Shown here piece by piece: positions 10,775 through 22,314 of a DNA stretch of 64,000 nucleotides (its first letter is position 1; each line of letters opens with the position of its first letter). The translations under genes and the position numbers were made by a program. Under the pieces are notes generated by a model. The model was not told where the DNA came from. It made no database searches and worked only from the letters and a program-made list of their open reading frames with translations. Where the stretch lies: assembly GCA_963921825.1 (NCBI GenBank), contig OY997588.1:128309203-128373202 (forward strand), written 5' to 3'. This DNA comes from Erodium maritimum (Eukaryota > Streptophyta > Magnoliopsida > Geraniales > Geraniaceae).

Positions 10775-11095
10775 CCCCCTCGGTCTAGATATCTACCCGG
10801 AAACGCACATCGGGGTAAGGAAAATAATATATCATACCGGAAACGCACATCGGCCTAGATATTTTCCCGGAGCTACCCCCTCGGGGGGTAAACAACCATA
10901 CGTCATACCGGAAACGCACATCGGCCTAGACGTCTTCCCGGAAACGCACATCGGGGTAAACAACATACACCATACCAGAAACGCACATCGGCCTAGATGT
11001 CTTCCTGGAGTTACCCCTCGGGGTACACAACCACATACCATACCGGAAACGCACATCGGCCTAGGTATCTTGTCGGAACACACCTCGGGGTACAC
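10775..11095. repeat. Minisatellite in LTR B, about 65-bp unit
   Basis: Repeated 'ataccggaaacgcacatcgg', 'cctagatatcttcccgga' and 'cggggtaaacaac' blocks. The equivalent array in reverse orientation is at 58040-58380 in LTR F, and related blocks occur in D and E. Confidence 0.8.
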
Positions 11096-11818
11096 AAACA
11101 AAACCATACAATCGCATACCAAAAACAATACAACGAACTCACATACCAACAACTTACCGGCACAACTTACTGAGCATATCACATCGGTCTATCACTCACC
11201 CGATCATGTCACAAGACAACAATTCAAGTCACATTCATCACATTCATTCGATCAATCATATCAAGAACAAACGTTCGTATCACCTTCATATAGCATGTTA
11301 TGACTCTTAAAGTAATCAAAGAAGACAATATGCATAAACGTTTAAGGACTAAAGACTACAATCAAGCACAATCAACAATCAATCCTAAGGCTCGACATGG
11401 TCATTCTACCAGCACGGCAATTCCCATAATTGAAAGCAATTAATCTAGTGAATCACATCCTATACGCTAACTAAGACTCTTCCGGTTATTATTATCCTAT
11501 ATGCATACTATTAGCATTGCTTATGTTAAAAGTGGAGTTTACTACTCTTCCCTACCTCACAAGCAATCCAACCTAGCAGCGAACGACCTGGCTAGCTTCC
11601 TCCTCGTCACTTCACGAAAACCCAAAGTCTCCTCCTCCGTTAAGCTCGGGTCCAAAGTCTTGGATCAAAAATTAATACTATAATTATTAAACAATCAACG
11701 CCGGTTTTAAAGTGAACTATTTAAAGTGCCCCCTAATGACAAAACTTGGGCCAAAAGGGTAAATTGGGCCCGAACTAGGCCCAATTCGGACAACCCACGG
11801 ATCTGGAAACCGGCCCAG

Positions 11819-12062
11819 ACCGTGCCCCTCAGAGGCCCGGAACCAGACCAGGACCGTGCCCCTCAGAGGCTCGGAACCAAGCCTGGACCATGCCCCTCAG
11901 AGGGCCGGTCTGGGATCCGGACCGTGCCACTCAGAGGGCCGGTCTGGGACCTGTTCTGTGCCGCTTTGAGGGCCGCCATCGAGCCCGAACCGTGCCGCTC
12001 AGAGTGCCGGCACCAAGTCCGTTCTGTGCCGCTCAGAGGGCCAGAATCAAGCCCTTTTCGTG
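11819..12062. repeat. 34-bp GC-rich tandem repeat in LTR B
   Basis: Seven or so units built on 'gaccgtgcccctcagaggc' plus a variable 'ccggaaccag..' part. The same unit in the opposite orientation is at about 57175-57350 in LTR F. Confidence 0.85.
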
Positions 12063-12956
12063 CCAAAACTGAGCAGGCTCAAGCCCCTTCTTCCCCAACT
12101 TCGTTTCTACGAAAATCTACTTCAAAAAAATCCATTTTTACCATCATCAAACCTCAAAATCAGTCATCCAAACTCCCAAACTTCAACACCCACAATGAGT
12201 TTCCTCCAAACATCAACTAACTAATGGAAACCAACCAAAACTTTACTACTCTTCAACAAAAAAGCACCATCTAACAACCATGGAAGCAAAACACATCTAG
12301 TTCTAGCAAAACCCATAAAACCCACAACTTGAAATGAATTGAAATGAGATTGTGAGAGTTTACTTACCTTTAGAATGATGAGATGATGAACTTTTGGAGA
12401 AGTTTTGATGAAGGAATGGCTTCAAGCTTCCTCCTTTTTTCCCTTTCTTCTTCCTCAAGTCAAGAAGCTTGCTCTTCCTCCCTCTCCCTTGTGAATTTCG
12501 GCCACTATAGGAAATAATGAGCTGAAATGTAACCAACAATGCCTTTAACCTATAATTGTATTGACCAAAAGGTCCCTCCTTGTTTCCTTCTTCTAATTTG
12601 GCACTTATGAGGGCAAATGGGTCATTAGAGACCCATTTCTTCTCCTCCAAGCCACTATGGACAAGTGTCCTAGTGGGGGCCACCTTTCCCTTAACAAAAC
12701 CCAGCACCTATAATTAAAATACGTTTAGTGAATAGATAGTCTCCGGTTGACCGAAAGTTGACTTTTTCACAAGGACAGTCGTTTGAAAGGAAAAGACCCA
12801 ACTAAGCTAACCGTAACGACATCTAAGCTTTTTGGGTCACAGAAAGGTCCCGAATGACTCCCGGATTCATCGATTGACTTTTCCGGCCAAAAGTCAAACT
12901 TCGCCAAAAAATCACCGGTTCGACCGGGATCGACCGGGGGCGGTTCTTACAGACCT

Positions 12957-14372
12957 TGCTCTGGGTTCTTTGATAAGCGACACAATACGTGCAGGGCATC
13001 GGCTTTCGTCTTGGGCCTTGCCTCCATCTCCCTCGGCTTAGGTTTGCCCTCGGGGTTCGGGATCAGGGACGACTAGGGCTACACGCTGGGGCTCCTCATT
13101 CACCACTACGGTGGCTCGGACTCGCCATGTTCTCCTTGCGGGCGAGGGACTTCTCTCTCAATCGGTGATTTCCTCTTCCACCGTTGTCTGTAACTGGGCG
13201 TGGTGTTCTTGTGGTGCGCGTAGTAACCTTAGTATCAGTCGTGGCCGTCCTTCTCTATTGGAGGCTAGGCGGGATGCCCTTACCCCTGCATGCAAACGCC
13301 GGGAGGCTACACCGATTCGAAGCCGGTCCTCGCACGATGATTTCCTGGTTGGCCGTAGGGGATTGCTATGGAGGTCTCTGGTGCGGGGACCTCGACCCCG
13401 TCCGCGGCAACCAGTGGTGGCTCAGATGGGATTGCCTTCTTCGTGGTCTCACGAAAGGGATGGGATTGTAGGAAGGCGGGGCTTGGGGGAGGATCACCCA
13501 CCCCCGATGTCCATGAATCCGTTACCTAAGGTCCGGTTGTCTCGGGGGTTGGGAGATAGCGTATCCATGTATTCGTTACCTAACCAGGGACCACGTTGTC
13601 TTATCTAGACAACCGGCCCCTCGTGTACTAGAGGCCTCCCTCGGTGCTTGAAGTTGATCTCCACGGGTTTTGTACTCGGGAAGATTCTTGGGCGACCAGA
13701 ATGGGATCAGATCTCCGCTGTTTAGATTGTTGCGACCCTGGGGAGCTACTCCAGAGGGTTTGGTGGAAGAGGGCGTCTTGTTGAAGTTCCAGCGTCCACC
13801 GCTGAGGGATATGGGATATGCAGGCAAGCTAGAGCACTGAAGAGGGCAACAACAGAGGAGTGGGTTGGCCATGAGCAAGTCTCAATTTAGGCGAGGGCTG
13901 GGAAATAGCCCCCGCTAGACCACATGAGTCAGCAGGCAGGCCTCAGAGACAGGTGGAAGGAATACATGAGTATGGTCTGTTTTTCCTTCGCCACTGACGA
14001 ACACATGTTCGGTTTTACATCAGAAGAAGAGCGTCTCCCTCGGGTGACCCAGCGGTATTCAGACCCTACCTTGAGTAGTGTTCGTCAATCGTTCTTAGAT
14101 TTTGGTTGTCGTTTCAATATTGTTCTAGTTAATTCTAAGAGTAGTCTTCAAAACGTATTTGACATTTATTGGGTATCCGAATTAGTGTGTTTTCCCGTCA
14201 AGGCCCAAAACATGTATTAGCTCTTTAAGAAAGTAATGAGAAGTATCATTTTACTCATAAAAAAATCCATATTAATCTTGTAATTGGAAAATCTTGTATC
14301 GACATAACTGCCTCATTTTAAACAAAATTTAAATCGTTAAAAAAACAAAATTTAAATATCTTGTCATCCATC
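12957..14372. other. Host DNA between solo LTR B and the LINE; no supported gene
   Basis: 12957-13920 is GC-rich with overlapping open frames on both strands (such as 13111-13608 plus and 13576-13878 minus) and no recognisable domain. It is the right flank of the B insertion site. The frame at 13924-14220 (98 residues) is also unrecognised. From 14220 the sequence becomes AT-rich and ends at the LINE target site. I would treat the frames as chance or as decayed transposon sequence. Confidence 0.4.
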
Positions 14373-14388
14373 ATATAACAAAAGTAAT
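14373..14388 (+). repeat. LINE target-site duplication, left copy
   Basis: ATATAACAAAAGTAAT, identical to 32696-32711. The right copy follows the LINE's A-tail directly, so this pair brackets the whole nested block. Confidence 0.92.
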
Positions 14389-14516
14389 ATGGGGATGGCG
14401 GGTCACTTTGTTTGATTCCTCTATCCGGTTGGACAAAACCTACATGTCGGCCTCTTGCCACAATATTGTATGTGACAGAGTACGTGCATCTTCGGACCAA
14501 CGATATCCAGTCCTCC
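14389..14516 (-). pseudogene. LINE reverse transcriptase, middle piece
   Basis: The minus strand encodes a 'VTYNIVARGRHVGFVQPDRGIKQ..' segment ending in SDPPSP. It corresponds to the conserved 'RGIRQGDPLSP' motif of LINE RT. It is the direct continuation of the frame interrupted by solo LTR A2 at 28715. In-frame sequence past 14389 is target DNA, not LINE. Confidence 0.85.
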
Positions 14517-14847
14517 TGTCACGCCCCAATATCAGTGAACCGAACTCTGGACGCGAACATTTAAAATAATAAACACTTTGAAACCTTTTCCATGAAATCA
14601 CCTTAAAATACCAGTTTAGTTCAACAAAAATAATTACAACTCAAAATAAAACGTCCCACAAGCGGATAAAATGCGAGGTATCCGTCGCTAGACTAAAAAG
14701 TAACCCGGACTCCTGCCCCTAGCTCTTCAAGCTTCGGAAGCTCACCTAGTCCGACCTGCGACAAGTACCTGTAGGGAAAGCAGCTAGGGGTGAGCATTCG
14801 CTCGCCACCACGGATAACAGACTGACTACGGCATAATTAGCAGACAA
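14512..14847 (-). mobile_element. Solo LTR A2, left fragment, with TSD CCTCC
   Basis: The LTR begins TGTCACGCCCC at 14517 after CCTCC (14512-14516). It stops at 14847 where the chromovirus was inserted and resumes at 26292. Alignment with A1 (near 6745) and A3 (near 38600) shows the uninterrupted reading 'gcagacaa..ccggtaacacc', confirming that the 11.4-kb block is an insertion. Confidence 0.9.
14791..14804 (-). other. LTR stem-loop, copy in A2
   Basis: Sense CGAGC-GAAT-GCTCA, one outer mismatch, 274 bp from the sense 3' end. Confidence 0.5.
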
Positions 14848-15140
14848 TGTCACGCCCCAAATCCGGTTCTTGCCCGGACTCGAGACATGACTAGTAATAA
14901 AAGATTTAAAAGATACTAACTCAACAATAAGTTCCTGAAAACTCCAATATGAAACTCAATCCACAAAAATTCGGTTTAAAACATAAATAACCCTCCAGGG
15001 GTGTAATAATAATCCTCCACAAGGTTTGTTCCAAACAGAAATAAAGTAAAAGCGAAGTCTCTACAGATACCCACACCAAGAAGCTCCCGAGCCTCTACTC
15101 CTCAATCAAGCCTGTAAACACAACAATAAACTCATAGGGG

Positions 15141-15154
15141 TGAGCTTGCGCTCA
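15141..15154 (-). other. LTR stem-loop, chromovirus 3' LTR
   Basis: Sense TGAGC-GCAA-GCTCA: perfect stem, GNRA loop, 293 bp from the sense 3' end. Confidence 0.65.
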
Positions 15155-16359
15155 GTAGGGAAAACACATAACAAGGTGGACCTTACACTCAATAAAGTCA
15201 ACAGCAAAATCAACAAGATAGCTCTTAACAAACACGGGTAATATGTAAACCAGTCAATGCCGTGGCACATGAAGTCTCCACCCTCCGATCCACATGTGAT
15301 GTGTCCTCTCGGATTTTCCCTCAAATCCAGAGGAGACGCATAACATTGAGGCGACCGGAAACAACCCTTCGGGGCGCTTATCATCGGGATTCTCAGAAAC
15401 GTCTCCAAAGGATTTTATGTCCTCGGGAACCAAGGTATTGCTCCCATAGGAAGCATACACTTGGGCAATTCAATAATAATCAGTTAATAATTGAGTAACA
15501 CACTCACACCGAAACACGAAACAATCCAATCCCAACATCTACCAATTCACCGTCACACATAGCTTACACATCACCAATTCACCACAACACACAGCACACG
15601 AATCACATAATCACAATACACAATCACAACTTACCGTTCACTTACCAGTCTCGACCCAACGGGGTATCGATCACCTGATTGCACCGCTCGGTACAACCAG
15701 TCATACTCGATGCTCCAAGCAACCACTTAGGGAAGACAAACAATCATTCAAATACATTCAACAGTCAATCGGGAGTTTAATCAACCAATCATAAAAACCT
15801 TCAATCGAGCATTCACATATGCAATTCAACTAGTTCCATTAGACTCTTTAGCCTATCCACTAAGCAACCAAACAACCAAACATGTGATCCTAACACGCAA
15901 CTAATCCGAGGGCTTTGCCAAGGCCACTCTACCAGTCAAACAATTCCCAAGTATTGAAAGCGAGTTACACTAGTGATTGGCATCCTAATCATTCACCACT
16001 AGACACTTCCGGTTATTAGTAATTGAAAGACAATTATTCTAGTTATTCGCATCCTATAGGCATTTCTAGGACATTTACGATTTTATTAGCCTAACATGCA
16101 TACTAAGCATCGTAAAAGAGGAGTTAAGGCTTTCCCTACCTCGAGGTCTTCCTCTCAACACTCTGATGATAAGCCCGGTGGTCACCACTCCGTTCTTCAC
16201 TCGGGTCCCGGCGTGATCTTTGCTCCTCTAGCTCGATCCCCAAAGTCTTGGACACAAAGAAACGTTAATTAGACTCCACTTAACAGCAAATAAGACCCCC
16301 AAAGCCCATCCAAAGTTCAGCTCAAAACCAAGATCAACCAAGGTGAAAAAACCTCAAAG

Positions 16360-16495
16360 AAACCCCCACCCTGGTCTGTCACGGACCTGGTCACGGACCC
16401 ATGACGCCCACCCTCACGATTACCGTCACGGACTCCCTCAAGGAGCCGTGACGTCGACCGTCACGGGATCCGTCACGGGTCCGTGGCGCACCAGG
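16360..16495. repeat. CCGTGAC/GTCACGG interspersed inverted repeats, 3' LTR
   Basis: Many short CACGG and CCGTG words alternate, giving several overlapping small hairpins. The 5' LTR equivalent (25225-25360) carries about 28 bp more of the same pattern. Confidence 0.7.
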
Positions 16496-17415
16496 GCAGT
16501 TTCGCCCTTCTTCAACCTCCAGCTCATTTTCTTCGAAAAACCACCTTCAAACCCCAAATTTTACCCCCTTCCAACTCCCAAAACAGTCAAGGACCTCCAA
16601 TACTCCTCTACCCATGGTAGGAAACAACAAATAAGCAAGTTTCTAATGGTTCAACAAATCAAAACCAACTTAAAAGCTCCAACAAGCTCATGATTTCTTA
16701 CCAAAAACCCAACAAGGACTCTCATCAACAACATCTCACACCATTTCTACTCAAACCCAACAACATCTAGCAATGTCACCCAAAACCCATGAAAAGAGAT
16801 GAAGGGAAATGAGGATTAGAGAGTTCCATTACCTCTAGAAGAGTGCGGTGAAGAAGATGGTAGGGATTTTGAGAAGGGATGGCTAGATGAAGACTTCAAG
16901 TGGCCTCCTTTTCCTTGATTCTTCGTCAAAGCTCCATGGGAGCTCTTCTCCCTTGCTCCTCCTCCAAATTTCGGCTACACCAAAAGAAATGAGTTGGTTT
17001 TGCTCTTCCAAACTCAGATAATACCTAGATGTATCAAATGACTAAAAGCCCTTGAGCTAGAATCCCTTGTAGAAGCTTTTGGGAGGGTATAATGGTCCAA
17101 GACCACTCCCCTCTCTCCCTTCCAACCAAAAAGGGACAAGTGTCCAAGTAGGTTATTTAGTTTTCCAAAATAATTTCCAGCACAATAAAATAATGCTTTT
17201 AGTCGATTAAAAAGTCTCGTTTTGACCAAAATTGACTTTCTCTAACATTATACTCAAACGAAAGGAATTTCTCCCCTTAAGCCAACCGTGATGATGGCTA
17301 AGTCGTTTGGGTTCCGGAAAAGTCCCGAGTGACTTCTTGAGTCATCGGTTGACTTTCCGGTAGTAAGTCAAACTTGCTTGAAAAGCCGCTGGTTCGACCG
17401 GGAGCGGGTCTTACA

Positions 17416-17430
17416 ATCTACCCCCCTTAA
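17416..17430 (-). other. Chromovirus polypurine tract
   Basis: Sense AAGGGGGGTAGAT directly precedes the 3' LTR start TGTAAGACC; this is the plus-strand primer. Confidence 0.85.
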
Positions 17431-17449
17431 AGAAATTTCGTCCTCGAAA

Positions 17450-18100
17450 TTAAGAACAAGGTACCTCAATGTCGAACAGGTGGGGATACTTCACACGGAT
17501 CTCATCCTCGCGTTCCCAGGTGGACCCTGCTCCCTGATGTCCCCACTGTACTAGTACCAACGGAATCGTCTTGTTCCGCAAGACCTTCTCCTTCGTACCC
17601 AAAATCTCGACGGGCTGTTCCTCATAGGTGACATAATATGCTACCTCGATGTCTGACCACTCAATGATGTGCGAAGGGTCTGCCATGTACTTCCGCAGTT
17701 GGGACACATGGAAAACGTTATGCACGTTCCCAAGCTGCGGTGGCAAGGCCAACCGATAAGCTACAGCTCCAATCTTCTCTAGGACCTCAAATGGTCCAAT
17801 AAAACGTGGTGCTAGCTTGCCTCCGCTGCGTCTAAACCGTACTAGACACTTCTTTGGGCTCACCCTCAGAAACACGTGTTCCCCGACCATGAACTCAAGT
17901 GGTCTGCGACGCCTGTCTGCGTAGCTCTTCTGCCGACTCTGTGCGGTCTTCAACCGCTCTCTAATCAACGTGACCTTTTCGGTCGTCTCTCTAACCATGT
18001 CTGGCCCAAGTAAGCTTCGGTCCCCAACCTCAGCCCAACATACCGGCGATCTACAAGGTCTGCCATACAAAGCCTCAAAAGGTGCCATACCAATGCTGGA
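17450..18100 (-). pseudogene. Chromovirus integrase C-terminus with chromodomain-like tail
   Basis: The frame opens after a stop with 'SSIGMAPFEALYGRPCRSP', the end of the integrase core. It continues through a basic 'RQKSYADRRRRPLEF' stretch and the GPF/Y-like 'PRFIGPFEVLEKIGAVAYRL' and 'VFHVSQLRKY' motifs. The last 60 residues (EEQPVEILGTKEKVLRN..VLVQWGH..STWEREDEI) match the divergent chromodomain of Tekay-type elements, thought to guide insertion into silent chromatin. The final residues 'KYPHLFD' are the usual end of the polyprotein. Confidence 0.85.
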
Positions 18101-18720
18101 CTAGTAACTGTTGTTGTAGGCAAACTCTGCCAAAGGCAAATGATCCTCCCATGATCCCTGAAAGTCAAGCACACAAGCTCGAAGCATGTCCTCTAGAATC
18201 TGAATGGTGCGCTCTGACTGTCCATCTGTCTAAGGATGGTAAGCTGTACTCAACAGTACCTCAGTGCCCAAAGCCTTCTGTAGACTCTTCCAGAACCTGG
18301 ATGTGATACGAGGGTCTCTATCAGATACCACTGACACTAGTACTCCATGTAGACGAACAATCTCCTTGACATACAAACGACCCAACACGTCCACAGACTA
18401 AGTCATCCTCATACCCAGAAAGTCTGCCGACTTGGTTAGTCGATCAACCACCACCCAAACAGCATCGTGCCCCTTCGACGACCTGGGTAACCCACACACA
18501 AAATCCATAGTCACATGCTCCCACTTACACTCGGAGATCGGTAAAGGTTGCAGCAAGCCTGCGGGACGTCGATGCTCGGCCTTCACCTGTTGGCAGGTGA
18601 GGCATCGAGAAACGAAATCTGCAAATGCCCCACGCATCCCACTCCACCAAAACTGTCGTCGCATGTCTCTATACATCTTGTTGCCACCGGGGTGCACAAC
18701 CAGACGAGAGTGTGGCACTC
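18101..18720 (-). pseudogene. Chromovirus integrase zinc finger and core, with stops
   Basis: Sense order: '[23 protein letters not shown]', then the '[11 protein letters not shown]' zinc cysteines, 'WEHVTMDFVCGLP' with the first catalytic Asp, 'VVVDRLTKSADF', then the 'TAYHP-stop-TDGQSE' region. Stops lie at 18398-18400, 18230-18232 (family norm HPQTDGQ) and 18101-18103 (family norm NNSYQSS). The last two are explained by CAG to TAG. A frameshift near 18718 separates this piece from the upstream frame. Confidence 0.85.
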
Positions 18721-19629
18721 TCGCAATACGGTGTCTCTGTACCCGTTGGGCACAAACAGCCGTCCTCTAAAGCGGATACCCTGATCGGTGCCCATCTCCC
18801 AACCCTCGAGCTTGACACCGTCAATCAATTTTTCACGAATCCCTACTGCCTCGGCGTCCTCGGTCTGTGCCTCTAGCACCCGAGCAAATAGCGTGGGCTG
18901 AGCCACCAAGGCACACAAGGCCATACCCTCTGTGACCTCCTCCAACTCCAGTCTGAATAAGCTAAACTGCTCAAGCATGTCCCACTCTCGGACTGCCATG
19001 CTGGCAACGCAATGACTCGACTTCCTGCTCAAAGCATCGGCGACAACGTTCGCCTTGCCCGGATGATAGAGCAACTCGAAGTCGTACTCCTCAAGTAACT
19101 CCATCCATCGCCTTTGGCGCATGTTCAGATCGCGCTGCGAGAATATATACTTGAGGCTCTTGTGGTCTGAAAACACCCTGAACTGCTCACCGTACAGATA
19201 GTGTCTCCAGCTCTTCAGCGCAAATACCACCGCTGCTAGCTCAAGATCATGGGTCGGGTAGTTGCGCTCATGCACCTTCAACTGCCTCGAGCCGTAAGCA
19301 ACTACCTTTCCACCCTGCATCAAAACACAGCCTATCCCTTCGCCTGAGGCGTCACAATAGACGTCATAGCCTACTCCCCGCTCTGGAACAATCAACACTG
19401 GAGCAGTAGTCAATCGAGCCTTTAGCTCGCGGAAAGAGCGCTCGCACTCATCCGTCCAAAGGTACTCCGCCCCCTTGCGGGTCAAAGCTGTCATAGGTAC
19501 TACTAGACGTGAGAAATCCCGGACAAAGCGTCGGTAATAACCGGCCAATCCTAGAAAGCTCTGAATCTCAAATACACTGTTGGGTGTGGCCCACTTTGAC
19601 ACCGCCTCAACCTTGGCCAGATCAACCAA
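18721..19629 (-). pseudogene. Chromovirus RT C-terminus and RNase H
   Basis: The frame begins at the RT thumb ('[18 protein letters not shown]', '[15 protein letters not shown]'). It runs into RNase H with catalytic residues in '[13 protein letters not shown]', '[15 protein letters not shown]' and '[11 protein letters not shown]', then 'VADALSRK' and the start of the integrase. The RNase H acidic residues are intact. The frame goes out of register after about 18720. Confidence 0.9.
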
Positions 19630-19638
19630 GATGCCCTC

Positions 19639-20481
19639 TCAAGATACCACATGCCAGAGGAACTTCACCTCTGTGTGCCAAGATTCGCACTTCTCCAGAT
19701 TGCCAGACAACTGGTGAGTGCGTAAGAGTGTCAGAACGGTCCCCAGGTGCTCCTCATGCGCCTCCTCACTGGGCGAGTAGATCAAGATGTCATCGACAAA
19801 GACTACTACAAACTGGTCCAGATAGGGTCTGAAGATGCCATTCATCAAGTCCATAAAGGCGGCTGGCGCATTCGTCAAACTGAACGGCATCACCAGAAAC
19901 TCAAAGTGTCCATAACGAGTTCGGAACGCTGTCTTCTCTACGTCCTCGGCTCGGACCCTCAGCTGTTAGTACCCCGATCGAAGATCGATCTTCGAGAAGT
20001 ACTTTGCTTCCCTTAGCTGGTCGAATAAATCATCAATCCTCGGCATCAGATAGCGGTTCTTCACTGTCACCCGGTTCAACTTCCGGTAATTGATGCACAT
20101 CCTCAAGGCTCCACCCTTCTTCTTCACGAAGAGGGCGGGTGCTCCCCACGGAGACACGCTCGGGCGGATGAAACCCTTCTGCTGCAGTTCCTCGAGTTGT
20201 CGCTTTATCTCGACCAACTCGGCTGGCGCAAACCGATACGGCGTCATCGAGATCAGCGCCGTACCTGGAATCAGATCAATCCTGAACTCCACCTCGCGTG
20301 CTGGCGGCAAGCCTGATAGTTCCTCCGGGAAGACCTCCTGGAACTCACGCACTACCCTCGGTAGCTCTCTGCTACTCTGCACGACCTCCGTCTCAGATCC
20401 CGTAGTCAAGGCGGATAGGAGAACTCCGCTCTTGCTACCCAAAACACACGTGATCACCCTGTCACCTGACCTCACTGTCAC
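19639..20481 (-). pseudogene. Chromovirus reverse transcriptase
   Basis: Sense order: '[19 protein letters not shown]', '[21 protein letters not shown]', '[19 protein letters not shown]', '[17 protein letters not shown]', '[10 protein letters not shown]', then '[12 protein letters not shown]' and the catalytic FVDD in '[12 protein letters not shown]'. Stops at 19966-19968 and 19639-19641 interrupt it in the same frame. The catalytic Asp residues are present, so the loss is recent. Confidence 0.92.
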
Positions 20482-21321
20482 CTAACGTCGATAGCAATCG
20501 ATCGTCGCTCGGTACCTCGCTAGCCAGTCCATACCCAGAATCACGTCAAAGGCGTTCATATCAAGAACGATTAAGTCACCAAGAAAGGGGCAATCTGCCA
20601 CCCTAATCGCACAGTCTCTACAAACGGTGCTCAACACCACCTCACCCGTAGCCGGGGTCTCCAAAAAAAGGGGTTGACTCAAAGTCTCCACCCGTAAACC
20701 CAAGGAAGAAGCAATAGACGAAGATATGAACGAATGGGAAGCTCCCGTATCAAATAAAAATGAAGTCCACGCATTATAAAGTAAACATGTACCCTGAGTG
20801 GCCTCATGGTCGGCGTACGGCCTCTCAACTCTGGAATCAGTAACTGCAAAGATTCGGCCCTGCTGTGTCGGTGGTCCTCCTCTCGGTGGTGGGGGAAGTG
20901 CCACCTGCTGCCCAGCTCTCGGCTGGTGCCTCTGACCTGCTGCTCCCGCCGCCTGACGCGAAGCTCTCTGCTGCGGTGCCTGACGTGGTCTGCCAGGTGG
21001 TGCATGGCGAGTCTGAGTCTGCTGGGGCCTCGGTGCAGGCGCTCTACCAGCTAGCTCAGGGCACGCCCGAATGAAGTGATCAGATCGACAACACTGGTAG
21101 CATCCCTTCTGTCCCCCCTTCTGTGCCAGCTCAGGACACACAAGCACGAAGTGGTCGGGGCTGCCACACTGATAACACCCCCTCGGCTCACTCTGCGGTA
21201 TGTCTCTGGTCCCCTGGGGACGATCATCATGGCGCTCTACAGGCCCATTGCCCCTCGGGCAGTCTCGTGCCAGGTGACCCTGCTGTCCACACCGAGGACA
21301 CAGCTGTGCCACCGGGGCGGG
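20482..21321 (-). pseudogene. Chromovirus zinc knuckles and aspartic protease
   Basis: Three CCHC-type knuckles stand in a row (CPRCGQQGHLARDC, CYQCGSPDHFVLVC, CYQCCRSDHFIRAC). Three knuckles is more than the usual one or two of plant chromoviruses. A Pro/Gln/Arg-rich linker follows, then a protease with the active-site motif in 'FLFDTGASHSFIS' and a 'DVILGMDWLARY' hallmark. It shares the frame with gag above and RT below, separated by stops at 21322-21324 and 20482-20484. Confidence 0.9.
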
Positions 21322-22314
21322 TCAAACTGACGCTACGGTCCCTGCTCGGCGCATGCCATCCTGCTGAAACTGAGGCTGAAAGTGTCCTGCAACTCTCTGT
21401 CTGCGTCGGTCTCGACGGTCAGACGGCTGAACAAAGCCACTCGACCTAGGCCTAGTCTCTCGCACTATGATAGTCTCTCTGAAGTGTCTCTCCATGGCTA
21501 AAGCCTGATCCAAGAGCGTGGAGTACTCTGCGGTCCTGAAAGCGATGACCCTGTCGGCTATCGACGGGATGAGCCCGTTCTCAAACCTCCTGCATCGGTC
21601 GTCCGCAGTCTGAACCAACTCCGGCGCGAAGCGGGCCAGAGAGGTAAACCTCACTGCATACTCAGAAACACTCAATCCTCTCTGACGTAGATCCAGAAAC
21701 TGTTGATGTCTGTTATCCCGAATGGAGCGAGGGAAATACTGTTCTAAGAACAGCCTGCTGAACAACTGAAAATCGCTGCCGACCCTGTCCTACACTGACT
21801 GCCACCAGTAGTAGGCCTCTACCTCAAGTTGAAAAGTGGCGAACGAAACTCTCAAGCGCCCCTCCGATACTCCAGAGGTATCGAGGTTGCGGGTAACCCG
21901 CTCCAACCAGCCCGAAGCTGCCTCGAGGTCCGCTCCCCCGGAGTAGGTCGGCGTACCGAGTCTACGAAACTCCCTGAGCGACTGGGCCGTGGGGCTATCA
22001 AACTGTCCTGGCCTCTCCCCAAAATCTGCTGAAGCAACAGGCACGGGCTCTGGTGCCGGTGCTGTAGTCCCCTGCTGCGCACTCAAGGCTGCTAGTACAG
22101 CGCGAACCACCTCCTCGAGAGGGGTCGCCTGAGTCGGCTCTGCGACTGGAGATGTCCTGGGTGGCGACCCTGTTGGTCCACCCTCAAAGCGCTGATGCTC
22201 TGTGGAAGCAGCATCCTGGGCATCAAATGCCCCCTCCTGCTCAGCGGCAGGTGCCTGACTCGGACCCCCAGCTGGGCGGGTCCGGGTACCTCTCGGAACA
22301 TACGTACGAGCCAT
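21322..22314 (-). pseudogene. Chromovirus gag (capsid)
   Basis: I take the start at the ATG complement 22312-22314 (MARTYVPRGTRTRP), because an upstream in-frame Met at 22377 lies in leader sequence. The N-terminus is Ala/Pro/Gln-rich. The capsid part shows 'EFRRLGTPTYSGGADLEAASGWLERV', 'YYWWQSV', 'FSRLFLEQYFPRSIRDNRHQQFLDLRQ' and 'YAVRFTSLARFAPELV', the retrotransposon gag signature. A TAG at 21790-21792 (CAG in relatives) cuts it in two. Confidence 0.9.

Larger units (their letters stand above)
10458..11555 (-). other. Putative LTR leader intron, copy B
   Basis: In element sense a GAG|GTAGGG-like donor begins at 11555 and a TACTGTTTTACAG acceptor ends at 10458. The stem-loop lies 23 bp upstream of the acceptor. 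Inferred from conservation across LTR copies; no transcript evidence. Confidence 0.35.
10157..12956 (-). mobile_element. Solo LTR B with 5-bp TSD GACCT
   Basis: The LTR is 10162-12951 (2790 bp), from TGTCACGCCCC to CGGTTCTTACA. It is flanked on both sides by GACCT (10157-10161 and 12952-12956), a perfect target-site duplication, with no internal domain. It belongs to the same family as solo LTR F (56276-58944), which lies in the opposite orientation. Inside are a minisatellite at 10775-11095 and a 34-bp GC-rich array at 11819-12062. Open frames such as 11726-12220 fall in that array and are not genes. Confidence 0.9.
14848..17415 (-). repeat. 3' LTR of the chromovirus
   Basis: 2568 bp, from TGTCACGCCCC to GCGGGTCTTACA. 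It differs from the 5' LTR by scattered substitutions (about 10 in the first 650 bp by eye), a few small indels and one indel of about 28 bp in a CCGTGAC-rich tract near 16430. Confidence 0.95.

Noticed and set aside
13111..13878. Candidate gene between LTR B and the LINE
   Set aside because: High GC gives open frames on both strands, but there is no domain, no start or stop context and no splice pattern; kept only as unassigned host DNA.
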